A program made the position numbers and the translations under genes. Of a DNA stretch of 42,306 nucleotides, positions 11,158 to 20,766 are shown piece by piece. Numbering within the stretch: position 1 is the first letter of the stretch; every line of letters begins with the position of its first letter. The notes beneath the pieces are model-generated. The model searched no databases. It was given only the letters and a program-made list of their open reading frames with translations, and was not told the DNA's origin. The DNA is from Perkinsus marinus ATCC 50983 (Eukaryota > Perkinsozoa > Perkinsida > Perkinsidae), in contig NW_003206281.1 of NCBI RefSeq assembly GCF_000006405.1, positions 231,110-273,415 of the forward strand. The letters are read 5' to 3'.

Positions 11158-13184
11158 CTATACATTTGCCTCAATCCAATAAACTTGGTGCTCCACACCA
11201 TTTTTCCCCACTGCAAGTTTGATCTTTCCTTGGTCACCCCATTCCTCATTCCAAGAGTTCACTGCTAACCAATACTCTTGACCCGCCTCAACTCCCCAAC
11301 CTATAAGTTTAAGGGTATGAGCCCCCACCATGGCACCCGTTTTGTACTCGTAGACACCAGACTTGTAAAGTCGGAAATCTTCGTGGATCGTCATTATCGC
11401 GGCAACCTGAATTACAAAGGTGATCCGGCCATACTACCAGCCAAGCGATAGATTATATCGGAGATAAATTCACACTCTCAATCACTTCTAAGTACTGGTC
11501 AATCGGTTTTTAATAACACATGTAATAAGGATTTCATCAAACTCAATCTAGTTGTCAACTAGATTGTACTGATCTGTACTGATCAATGATCAAATGATTT
11601 ATAGGGATGCAGGTGGTGGGCTTCATCACAGCTGCTAGAATTCAGTATGGAAATGAAGTGGACCTTATACTATGGGGCCCAAAGCTACGATAGCTTACGG
11701 GTCCATTATCGAATATTTCTTGCTTGATCTTCTCAGGGCTTATCGGTAGGCGTCCCCAGCTTTTAGCACGGTGAACGTCTCTAACATAGAGTAAATATGA
11801 TTCATATTTACAGTATACGATGCTCCATATAATATGAAGTCTGCACCAGATGTAGTCCATCTGATGTCCTCTTACTTCTGCATGCTGGTCCCGTAGGCTT
11901 TATTGGGGCAAGTAGTTGGACATGCAGGAATGACCCGGCCCTACGACAATGGAGTCCATCACAATGTGATGGCGCCGCAAGACGCCCTACCTTAGACCCG
12001 CATCTGGGGTATTTGACTTTCATTCCGGGTACATGATTGCACTTCGGGAATGGATAAGGCCAGCAGCCATCATCGTTGCCCAGTTTCTTGGGCGGTTTGT
12101 ATTCACCACCTAAACGGAGCACGAATGATGCGTATCCAGAGGAGACTCGGTGCCATTCTCAATCTCACTCAACTTGAATGACCCGAGTCGAAAATCCCTA
12201 CCAGTAACAATGCCGTGATTTTTCATGAAGATCAGGCCTTCAGCCACGGAGCCTCTCCTACACCCATCCGATCTGAAGATGAAGTTTACTCTATCTATCA
12301 TTAAGACAATGCATTATCATCGCCCTTGGTTCAATGCATATCTCTCACTTCGGACATCCGTTAGCATGATTGCAGCATGAAGTCAGGTATGCGAGAGATA
12401 GGATATCCGTGATTCTACCGCCGGACTGGATGCATACACGATCGTTGAACATTCCGACGGAAGCACTTGCCCAGCAATTATGACATTCGGCTTGGTCTCT
12501 GAGCGATGAATCTCCACTGAGGGGTTATCATAACAGCAGTAGGAAGGACTACCTTATATGGCCGATGACATCAGCACAGGAAGCAAACTTGATTTGAGCG
12601 TTGAAGTTACTTGGTAAAGTCGTCAACACCGGGTTTGTGGGTCCGAGAAGGCGATTCTCGCCACCTTCGTCCGGAGCCGAAGAGAGCATCGTATCCTTAG
12701 AGCATCCAGCAGGGAGGTCTTTGATTGACATACGTGTCAAGTAGTGGCACTGAATCCCGAGTTCGAGACTTGGAGAGGTATTCACGTAAGTAACTCATGG
12801 TAAGTTCACGACGTACCCTTGAAAGGTGGCTGATCTTTGGAGGCAGTCCACGACTGCTGCATCGAGTTGATCTTGTCAACCATAGATTGCAACAAAGCTG
12901 GCTTGGTGTTGTTGAAGAATTCAGTCAAGTACTCAATTGACACGTCTTCATGTAGATTCACCTCTTCGAGCTCATCTTTGAAACGAGAAAAATGCTGTGA
13001 GTCTTCATCTGGAGTATAGACGGATCCTGGACAAAAGGCAACAGCGTTAAAACGAGGAGAAGTGATGAGTGTTCCTACGACTCTGCTCCTTGATCTTGTC
13101 GAATACGCCCCGGAGATTGGAGATATCGCACCGAATTTGAAACACCAGGGCGCACATCGAGAGAAGTAGGAGGGAGTTACTCAT
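11158..13184 (-). CDS. Cathepsin B-like cysteine protease, secreted, multi-exon
   Basis: This is a papain-family (C1A) protease of the cathepsin B type. Translation starts at 13184 with a signal peptide (MSNSLLLLSMCALVFQIRC). A propeptide follows in 13026-12817 (MVDKINSMQQSW). The mature enzyme begins near LPSNFNAQ. Catalytic residues are all present: Gln and Cys in RDQAECHNCWAS, His in GAHTLKLIGWG, Asn in NSWNEEWG. The occluding-loop region (CWPYPFPKCNHVPG) is recognisable but has one His where cathepsin B usually has His-His, so carboxydipeptidase activity may be altered (inference). Exons that fit in phase: 13184-13079, 13026-12817, one ending 12553, 12498-12349, 12272-12202, 12109-11991, 11940-11876, one ending 11699, and 11406-11158. 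The start of exon 3 and the splicing around 11800-11840 remain uncertain. The 292-nt last intron carries a palindrome. It probably acts in a lysosome-like compartment or outside the cell. Confidence 0.85.
11544..11566. repeat. Single-base-centre palindrome in a cathepsin B intron
   Basis: CAATCTAGTTG-T-CAACTAGATTG has perfect 11-nt arms and lies inside the last and longest intron (11407-11698) of the protease gene. Most other introns of this gene are about 50-75 nt, so the long one may have grown by insertion (inference). Confidence 0.85.
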
Positions 13185-13585
13185 ATTGAGAACGAAGTGA
13201 TACTACAGCTGCTAGAAAACAGTTCATAGGAGTCCTATAGCCGTCTGCGTAGTTAGCCTTGGAGGAAGCATCAAGTAGTATAGCGTCCTGGAGTTCAAGC
13301 TTGGTGGAGGAAACCATTTTTCGCCCTTTTTTTTCAGGGCGAGGGCAGGGCCCCTCCGCCCGTTATCAGAGCCAATTTATACACATCGAAGATGGTACCG
13401 TCCCTAGCCTTTTTCGCGATCTACCCATAATATCGAACCGGGACTAGTACCAAACGAATCCTTATCGAATTTTAGGAACAATGGCATCAGCCGTTTTCTG
13501 GTTTATAGCTTGTGGTAGGAGCTATGATCGATTTAAGATTCTCCGTTAGGATGTCCGCTCAAAAATCGTCACTTGCAATCTTAAG

Positions 13586-13660
13586 GTGGGATTGGTCTAG
13601 TGGTATGCGCCGCGGCTGACGACCGGAAGGTCCCTGGATCGAATCTCGGGTTGGACAAAA
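13586..13660 (+). repeat. tRNA-derived SINE-like head
   Basis: TGGTCTAGTGG at 13593-13603 is a good A box and GGATCGAATCT at 13636-13646 a good B box, 43 nt apart as in a real tRNA. An anticodon-loop-like CTGACGA sits between them, where GAC would read valine. The acceptor strands do not pair and the anticodon stem is only partly paired, so this is a tRNA-derived relic rather than a tRNA gene. An AT-rich stretch follows. Confidence 0.5.
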
Positions 13661-13796
13661 TAAACTTTTTATATTATTTAAATATATCACGATTTTAATT
13701 ATTCTTAGATCTATTTCGTGGCGCGTGAGAAGTATATGCAACTTTCTATACCGCTATTCCCGATGTTATAATATGAGATGTCGGTTCAAAGCTCAT

Positions 13797-13846
13797 GGCT
13801 CGGCTGTGTAGGGGGCCCCACATAGTGGGGTCTGCACAGCCGAGCC
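13797..13846. repeat. Hairpin with nested inner stem
   Basis: GGCTCGGCTGTG (13797-13808) pairs perfectly with CACAGCCGAGCC (13835-13846). Between them CCCCAC-ATA-GTGGGG forms a second stem. No gene or terminator role is evident. Confidence 0.7.
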
Positions 13847-13927
13847 GGCCGTAGGTCAGACTCCTCACGTAACCATCCCCCTCAAAGCTGCGCAGCACTA
13901 AACTACGGCAGAGGCCGTACAGCCTAA

Positions 13928-13985
13928 AGGTCGAGCGGTCAGCCTCACACCCGTGAGGCATGGGTTCGATACCGGTCGATCCCCC
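13928..13985 (+). other. tRNA-like relic
   Basis: AGGTCGAGCGG resembles an A box. A GCCTC/GAGGC stem with a CACACCCGT-type loop follows where an anticodon arm would lie, then the B box GGTTCGATACC at 13963-13973. The A-to-B spacing is 35 nt, shorter than in a real tRNA, so it is a degenerate or SINE-borne copy. Confidence 0.4.
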
Positions 13986-14036
13986 ATAGAGGAGGAATGC
14001 TAGCGCAGCGCACATGCGGACACCGCTAGGTGGAAC

Positions 14037-14214
14037 CGTCGCCCCACATCTGTACGTATCAACATCCGTACGTATCAACATCTCTACGTGTAAATCCTCA
14101 CGCGCAGCAAAAAGAGTGGGGACAACCTCGCGAAGCGGGGATGAAAGTTTTTGTAGATGAATATACTATATTCAATGTAGTGCAGTGGGTTAGATTCATG
14201 ACTACTGAGAGGGT
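14037..14214 (+). repeat. Direct repeat, copy A (SINE-like)
   Basis: This diverged copy of 14462-14608 shares a GCCCCACATCTGTACGTATC start, a GACAACCTCG-GAAGCG block, a TTTTTGTAGAT block and a CACTGAGAGGG-type end. Near its head are three imperfect tandem units of GTACGTATCAACATC. Its tail holds TGCAGTGGGTTAG, which resembles a tRNA A box. Confidence 0.65.
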
Positions 14215-14461
14215 GTCCTTGATCGGTAGTTGCTGCACGGCCGACAAATTTTTCACCGCGCCACCAATTTCTCATCTCGCCACCAAATTACTCAGACAGC
14301 GCCACTTTTTTCTTACGGAGCTACCCGGATCAACGACGGATCAGCGAATCACTCAGTGGCTGCATCCGGATTCAACACAATCTTTCGTATATACCCTAAG
14401 AGTATCAAACGAATACAATCATATTTTCTGAGGAATGATATCGAGTTTGACTTAATTCACA

Positions 14462-14608
14462 CGTCGCCCCACATCTGTACGTATCATCACCCGTACGTAT
14501 GAATCGACACGCGCCGCAGTTGAGCGAGGACAACCTCGTGAAGCGAAGTTTAGAGTTTTTGTAGATTAGTATACTGCAATGGGTTAGCCTCATGGTCACT
14601 GAGAGGGT
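14462..14608 (+). repeat. Direct repeat, copy B (SINE-like)
   Basis: This is the second copy of the repeat at 14037-14214, shorter in the middle. Its tail has an A-box-like TGCAATGGGTTAG, an ATGGTCAC segment resembling an aspartate anticodon loop, and a weak B box GGGTTTCAAAA. The two copies suggest a tRNA-derived SINE or a local duplication. I see no gene in 14609-15862. Confidence 0.6.
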
Positions 14609-15103
14609 TTCAAAATGGGCCCGCTATTAGAAGAGTAAGAAAATCGTCCTCGCCCCGGAAGTGTGATTCGCTCATCGGTGATCAATTCATATCCGACATA
14701 ACAACCTCAACGCATGAATGACATCCGAGTATGGTGGAATTCAGGTGCAATGTGAGACGATTTAAACCATTAACACTCGATCCCTATCCTCACTATATGT
14801 CCATAAGTCATGTAACTAATCGAGTTTTCCCAACACCAAGTAATCGAAAAAAGCATTACTCAACTGTAGATCTGCGGAAAAGCGCCCTTGCTTTCTTCGC
14901 ATGCATCGCCCAAAAACTACCGTGAAGTAAAATAACACTCCGCTAATGAGTACATTAGCACATCCGCCCTTTAAGGTTTTGACACTGAGGTACCTCACCC
15001 AGTCACCAATACTGACTGCATAAGTATAACAGGTTCGAACATCAAAATCATTTCCACAGGCCAGAAAACTCACTGCGTTTTCCGGCTTGTGGGGGGAGAA
15101 TGG

Positions 15104-15122
15104 CTCTGAGTTGAACTCAGAG
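15104..15122. repeat. Single-base-centre palindrome, 9-nt arms
   Basis: CTCTGAGTT-G-AACTCAGAG is perfect. A smaller one (TCGAGTT-C-AACTCGA) lies at 15784-15798. Confidence 0.85.
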
Positions 15123-15862
15123 ATTGCATCTCGACCAACTTTGATGATAGGGGCACTTTCCCCGAAACATAGTCCTCCACCTTAATAGCATAACCGCGTC
15201 GCCCGTACGGCACTTTGAATGGTACTCTCGGGTTCGACCAAGCGGTAGAGATTCTGGCACGCGTTGGTGCCGCTCTACATTGGAAGTCATGACTCTAATC
15301 GTTATCTCCCGCTGGTCTCTTAGCGTGCCTCCTCTGTCCTGTATGCAAACCTTCGGTCGTCGTCTTCCGCCCTCCCCCGCTCGTCCAGGCCTCGTCCTTT
15401 CTCATCCAGTAGCCTAGTTATCCCTTCCCCATTACATCAATACCTATCAGAGTTTGCGACAGATTCCTTGGGCCTCTATACTCCTCTACCCCGTTCTCCG
15501 CCGCCCTTGGTGTCGTCGGTAGGCATCGCGCGTTCGTCTGTGCGTGCGCATCTAGATCGCGTACGTCGATCCTCGTGATCGTTCTTGGTTGTACTGAAAG
15601 CGGACAGTTCGTTTCCGCTTGCAAAAGGTCGAAGCGAACGCCTCCTTGCTTAACCTACAGTCACCGGTACTTCCGCTTCTAGTGATCAGTTCTGGTCAAT
15701 ACTTGAGTTCTAGTGGTCCGAGTGGCCTAGCAAAAGCCGGAAAACCGGTGGACCACCAGCGTTGGTGATGTCGTTCGGGTATGTCGAGTTCAACTCGAAG
15801 TTGACATCTTTTGCGTCGGGGAGTAGGCCCCGAATCCTCCCAGTTTTCAACCTTCTTCAAAA

Positions 15863-16183
15863 ATGTTATCCCTCGTCCACGTTGCCGTGTTGCTCTTGCC
15901 TATGGTAGTTGGTCATCTGCCATCGCCTGTGACACAGATCGGGGCAGAGAATATACTGCGCTCTCTCTCGGACGATATCACTTATCGTAATTATAAACCT
16001 GTCGACAACCTGCGCCTAATCGGTAGGCAAGCCGTCGAGTTTTGCAAAGACATCTTCTGTTACGTCGCAGTGGATCGTAAAAGCATTGAACAGAAGGTCG
16101 GTTGGGTCGTCACTCTGGTCGTGCTTAAAATACAGGTGTCGTTTACTTCAGTATTTGTGAGCCTCGAGCACCTCAAGCGGTGA
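15863..16183 (+). CDS. Putative secreted protein, unknown function
   Basis: The open frame starts with a clear signal peptide (MLSLVHVAVLLLPMVVGHLP) after a pyrimidine-rich leader. The next 60 residues are soluble, with two cysteines close together (EFCKDIFCYVAV). I recognise no family. The C-terminal 25 codons may be intronic: a GTCGGT donor-like site follows the EQK codons and an ACAG acceptor lies 39 nt later, so the 3' structure is uncertain. About 300 nt downstream on the same strand lies the acetyltransferase gene, which appears to be separate. Confidence 0.45.
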   Translation: MLSLVHVAVLLLPMVVGHLPSPVTQIGAENILRSLSDDITYRNYKPVDNLRLIGRQAVEFCKDIFCYVAVDRKSIEQKVGWVVTLVVLKIQVSFTSVFVSLEHLKR

Positions 16184-16371
16184 ATGTTCCCACTCGGCAT
16201 GCTTTCAGACTGTCGTCGGCATTGTTCAAATGATCATTCCCGGGAAGCACTTGAGTCCCCAGGACAGAAACGCGATCTGTGGCGACAGGTGAAGTCTGTT
16301 TGGAACGACTCTCAGACTCTGCTTCTTGGCAATACCGTGTGACACCGCGACTTTAAGAGAAATCTTCTCAG

Positions 16372-16392
16372 AGAATCTTCCAGGAAGATTCT
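16372..16392. repeat. Single-base-centre palindrome, 10-nt arms
   Basis: AGAATCTTCC-A-GGAAGATTCT is perfect, in the presumed intron or upstream region of the GNAT gene. Confidence 0.85.
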
Positions 16393-16490
16393 TCCTATTG
16401 ATATGCTTCTAGTGGTGATCCCGAGAAGTTCACATTTCTTGCAGGCTGTCAAATAATCGTCTTTCCCTGTGCTGTTTCCCCTCCTGCACG

Positions 16491-16987
16491 AGGACACCCA
16501 AAGGAAACCTCGCACATCTATTTTTCGTAGGGTCGGCACTTCTGACGGCTATCTGATGCTCCTGCATTCGCTCTCAACTCTTTCAGTTAAAAGTATTCGA
16601 TGCTTATCGAGGAATCGCCACGGAGATGCTATCGCATACTTTCGCGGTGGTAAGTCTCTCATCGCCATTGCTGAATTCGTTTGTGGCGCCCCGACTCGAC
16701 GAAGATCTCGGCTCAACTCAGCTGTATGAATGAAGCTGTATGACGATCTCCCTTCAGCTCGAGCAAACCCATCCCAAGCTTATGGCCATCTATCTGCATG
16801 TGGACTCGGACAATCTTCCCGCCATACGATTATACGAGAAGTCGGGATTCAAAAGGATTGTTTGTAAGTCGCCGCGAAGTCCGTCTGTCCGACGAGTGTT
16901 GTGCGTTCTGACACTCTGGTATCCACCTCGCGATTTTCAATGTCAGCTCCTTCAAGCAAGGTCTTTCTCTATGCCCGCTACATGTAA
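16491..16987 (+). CDS. GNAT-family N-acetyltransferase (3' part), NAA50/NAA60-like
   Basis: Four exons join in phase: about 16491-16526, 16587-16649, 16758-16863 and 16947-16987 (stop TAA), with introns of 60, 108 and 83 nt. The protein shows the acetyl-CoA-binding motif region (FDAYRGIATEMLSHTF), then AIYLHVDSDNLPAIRLYEKS with GF after it, and ends FLYARYM. This layout matches N-terminal acetyltransferases of the NAA50/NAA60 group, which acetylate protein N-termini. Odd points: the loop before GIAT is about two residues short of the usual R-x-x-G-x-G/A, and the segment between GFKRI and the last strand is short. The 5' exons could not be resolved, so the start is unknown. It might be a functional divergent enzyme or a decaying one. 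Confidence 0.6.
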
Positions 16988-18216
16988 TGTAGCAGTTTCT
17001 TGCTGAAGAGCAGACAGTCCTTCGGCTGTACAAGTGAGCCCGCCACTTCTCCTCCTTTCCGCCTCTTTCGCTGATTCTGTCGATCTCAGTGACTCTGGCA
17101 GTCGTACGACGACGGCTCATCCTAATCATAACATGTCATGCCTCCTAAACGGAGGCATTGCCATGCTAGAAATTTTCTTCTTAAATGTCTCGGTCCCGTC
17201 TAGTACTCGGTGGTAGCGGGTACAAGGCTAGACCGGTGTCGAATAGTCATCCACTAAGCAGATTTCTTTTCATCAGTTGGTGACACCAACGCATTCAGTC
17301 GATCCTCAGAAAAGATCGTAAAGATAGAGGGTTATAGTCCGCCATAGCCTTCATCAGTCTTCTTCAGCTATATTCGCCCACTCAATCTCATGTTGCGTTC
17401 CGACAGTAGATGACGAGCTTGAGATGCTAATCATTAGTTGACGCGCCGGGAAAGCTGTTTATCGTAGGCAATGGAGAGGTGAGGGTCTGGCCTTCAAGTT
17501 GCTTCGGAGGCCACCAACCCAACTGCACCAGGCAGGCCACCTCCGTAGCATTCTTAACTTTGACTCTAACAGAAGACGCCAAAGGATTGCCTGATTATCT
17601 AAGCTCATCGAGTCGATAATGCAGAAAATCGTTCATACACAACCGCTGACCAGAGTAGACTCTACATCTTCACGCGGCGAGAAACCATCGACGGTATTGC
17701 CACTGCGGACTTGAGGACTACAAGATGTCAGCCACGGGTCCTCTCAGTCAGAGGCCCGCATAGCTGAGTTACTCAGCCTGAGTATAAATGCCCTGAATAA
17801 TACTTATGAAAAATCACCATACAGATTGGGATTGTAGATAGACCAAAATATGTGATAAACCATCACGTTAAATCGAAACCATCACGCCTGCTACTCCAAT
17901 GCTCGAGCGCCTTCTGGCTCAAATCGCCTCATCGCAGTCGCCAGACTCAGTTATAGCTTGTCCCGAGAAATAAGTCATCATGGTGTTGGTCTTATTGTTG
18001 TACAGAAATGTGGGCAAGTCGCCATCTTTCATTTCGCAACACTGGCAGTTCTTGCTGAGGTTGAAGCTTCATATAAGTTTGGTTTGCTCTCGAACACTGA
18101 GTAGTCGTCGCTGGAAAAATCAGAACAACTGCATGTAACAGTTGGGCACGGCTCGTCCGAATCAGAAGAAGGCCACGACATTTGAACACACAGCTCATCG
18201 TCGTAGTCAATGAGGT

Positions 18217-18235
18217 TGTAATACTCAGTATTACA
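18217..18235. repeat. Single-base-centre palindrome, 9-nt arms
   Basis: TGTAATACT-C-AGTATTACA is perfect. Confidence 0.85.
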
Positions 18236-18683
18236 GGAACCCAGACAGAGACTCAGGTGGACTCAGAAACCCGAACAAACCACAGTACGGTGAGACTGAA
18301 GTATCTGCTACCACCTTCGTGGCCTCCGAGTATGGTGTGAAGGCACCTTCGGACTTGGACAACTTGACGAACCTTCTTCGGTCTTCCAGCTTCGGCCTTC
18401 AACGCCAACAGGTAGACTGTATATGAGGTTCATAGTTCAATACCATGATTATATAGTTACTTCCCGGGCCCTCTAGCTCTATGTTGCCAGCCGGGGCTCC
18501 CTCATCATCATCGTCAAATGCAGTTGGGGGAGGCAGTTCTGAGCATCTGGTTCGACGGACCATCGATTGGAAATCCTTCGGGTTCCTGTATCGACTCATC
18601 AGAGTTGGGATGGATGCTAACGATCCGAAAGCTCCCCTTGGGCTAAAACAGTTATTCCCTTAAACGCTGTACAAGACATAACG

Positions 18684-18706
18684 AATTGACCTGGTCAATT
18701 TGACCA
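18684..18706. repeat. Chained single-base-centre palindromes
   Basis: AATTGACC-T-GGTCAATT and TGGTCAA-T-TTGACCA share an arm, giving three alternating copies of TTGACC. Confidence 0.8.
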
Positions 18707-20390
18707 CCGCATACGCGATCAGGATCGATTGAAGGAGAAATCAATTGAAATGACGTGCGCCAGATGTCATATCCGTTTCACAACATGGTGATTTCATGTA
18801 TGCTGGACCAGCACAGCTGGTATACAACATCATGTTCAACATGGTGTGCTGTGTTCAATGCTTGGAGTAGCTCTCTAGAAGTCTCTGTTATAGTCAGGAT
18901 GGATTTCACCCACATTGACCCGAGTCTACTACACAGATTTGTTGATATATGCCCAAGTTGGATCAGCCGAATGACGACGTGGTCTCCGATGAAGGAGCCG
19001 TCTTAATCTCGAACTCAACCCCAAAATACGTTCATCTGCCGGTGTGGGTGGGAGCAGGGGTTCGACAGCTCTACTCGTCGAAGGGACCATGTACGCCGTG
19101 AACACTGGGCCGAATTGGGTCTGCTGCCATCTCCTACCAAAAAGTGTCGAAAACGCCGAAGGTCTTCTAATAGGAGACTTCTATGGTGACCTCAACAGCA
19201 AGCACCAACAGCGATCCTTCCCTCAAGTTTACTCCCAAGACGTAGCACTCCTTTCTGAAGGTGCAAGCTGGGGATGAGGTCGAATCATTTCATGAAAATC
19301 TTGTTCCTCTGGCGACGGCTGGCAACCTTGGGATTCATGGTACGTAGCAGCATTGGAAGTAGTTGTCACTACAGTGCACGAGCCACTCGTGACGAGCGTG
19401 GTTCGCGCTCCATGTCGTAGTTGTGCGCTAGTGCTGGCATGCAGATAAGAATCTTCTGAGATGTAGGTAACACCTAGTACTTGAAGCGTGCATACCTGGT
19501 ACTAGCAGCCTATGGTGTACGGACTTTCTACAAAAGGCCTTTGAAGCCTCGTTACTTCGTTTGCCTAGAGTTCTGTGAGGCAGAGCCTCAGACGAATTAA
19601 GAACCAGCGAGAACTGTGCGGAAGTAGCAGATGTGCCAAGAGTTACTAGCCAACGCACGCGATGTATCACAACCTATGCAGTGGAGACTCGGGCAATAAT
19701 CAACTAGGCCATAGGCGTGTGTGTGAGTTTATAGTCCAGTGGAGTTAGTTTATTAGCAATCCGAACTTTACCATCCGGCAACTCGAAGACTGAGCGTTTG
19801 TGTAAATGGAAATTATGGACCTCCAGGTACGACGCAAGAGCTCGAGAAATTTTACACCAATCTTGGGCATCTCATTAATGGTGATTCACAGAGAGACTCT
19901 CTCACTGAGAGATGCGGGGTGAGGTCGTGTATAGATGTTGAGGGTTGATGCATTGATGGGTTGAGTCAAAGTGAAAACGAACAAATCCTCAAGGGCCTAT
20001 TTCTAACTTTAAAATAGACCCTTGGGGATGTGTTGAAATTCTACCATTGGGGTGCCTTGTTTGAGAAATTTTACCGGTAAGGACGCATTCTAAGGGCGAA
20101 GTTGTTTTATAAGACTCCTTAACATAGGCCAGGATGAGGAGTGAGAACGTTTGGAACTTCACTCCAATTTGTAGACTAAAATAATCGTTCGAGAGTATTC
20201 ACTCCAGTGCTGGAATATCTGCAAAGGCGCCTCAGGCGACCTCAAATCTTTCCTCATCCTCGCGTCTTTTCCCTCGATCGTAGATCTCGACATCCGTGGG
20301 ATTCCGAGATCAAAGATCGGAGTCTCTATCGAAATTTAGGATTCCGGATGTTATCCGACATCCTAAATTCAAAATTTTCGAAAAATGCGA

Positions 20391-20522
20391 GTCACTCGTA
20401 ACGAGTGACACGTACGCACATGCGCAGTTCACCGCTTTAGCGTTATCAACGCGCCGCAGACTGCGGCCCGCAATTTACGCGCTTCAGGCAATGCCTGTCA
20501 CATGACACATGGCAGCCATGTG
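20391..20522. repeat. Cluster of three single-base-centre palindromes
   Basis: GTCACTCGT-A-ACGAGTGAC (20391-20409), GCCGCAG-A-CTGCGGC (20453-20467) and CACATGGC-A-GCCATGTG (20506-20522) occur within 132 bp, downstream of the transposase gene. Confidence 0.8.
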
Positions 20523-20531
20523 CTCATGGAT

Positions 20532-20594
20532 TTTGTGCCGTTACATCCTCCTGTTTAGGTGGGCAACCGACCAAAGCAGGTGCAACGGCACAAA
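20532..20594. repeat. Imperfect hairpin downstream of transposase
   Basis: TTTGTGCCGTT (20532-20542) pairs with AACGGCACAAA (20584-20594). Pairing partly continues inwards (CTCCTG/CAGGTG region). It could be a subterminal part of the hAT element or an independent hairpin. Confidence 0.55.
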
Positions 20595-20766
20595 TATCGA
20601 AAATTTTGGTCCAAAATTGACTAACTCGACCGACTTGAACAAATAAAAAAACTCATAAAAACTGATTTGTATTACTATTACTGTGGTTCTTTCACCCCAC
20701 TGACCATCTTTCTGGGGACCACACTACTGTCCACTTCAAGTGGACAACTTATATAGAAAACTATAA

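Larger units (their letters stand above)
16988..20200. other. Unresolved stretch with possible exons
   Basis: No gene can be assembled. Three segments look protein-like. The first is minus 18599-18400, acidic, with TAFDDDDEGAPAGNIELEG. The second is minus 18414-18250, which is open. The third is a minus stretch about 18990-18780 containing MWVKSILTITETSRELLQAL that ends in a stop. Frames on the plus strand at 18755-19277 compete with it. I recognise no family. Palindromes occur at 17763, 18217, 18684-18706 and 19898. Confidence 0.3.
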
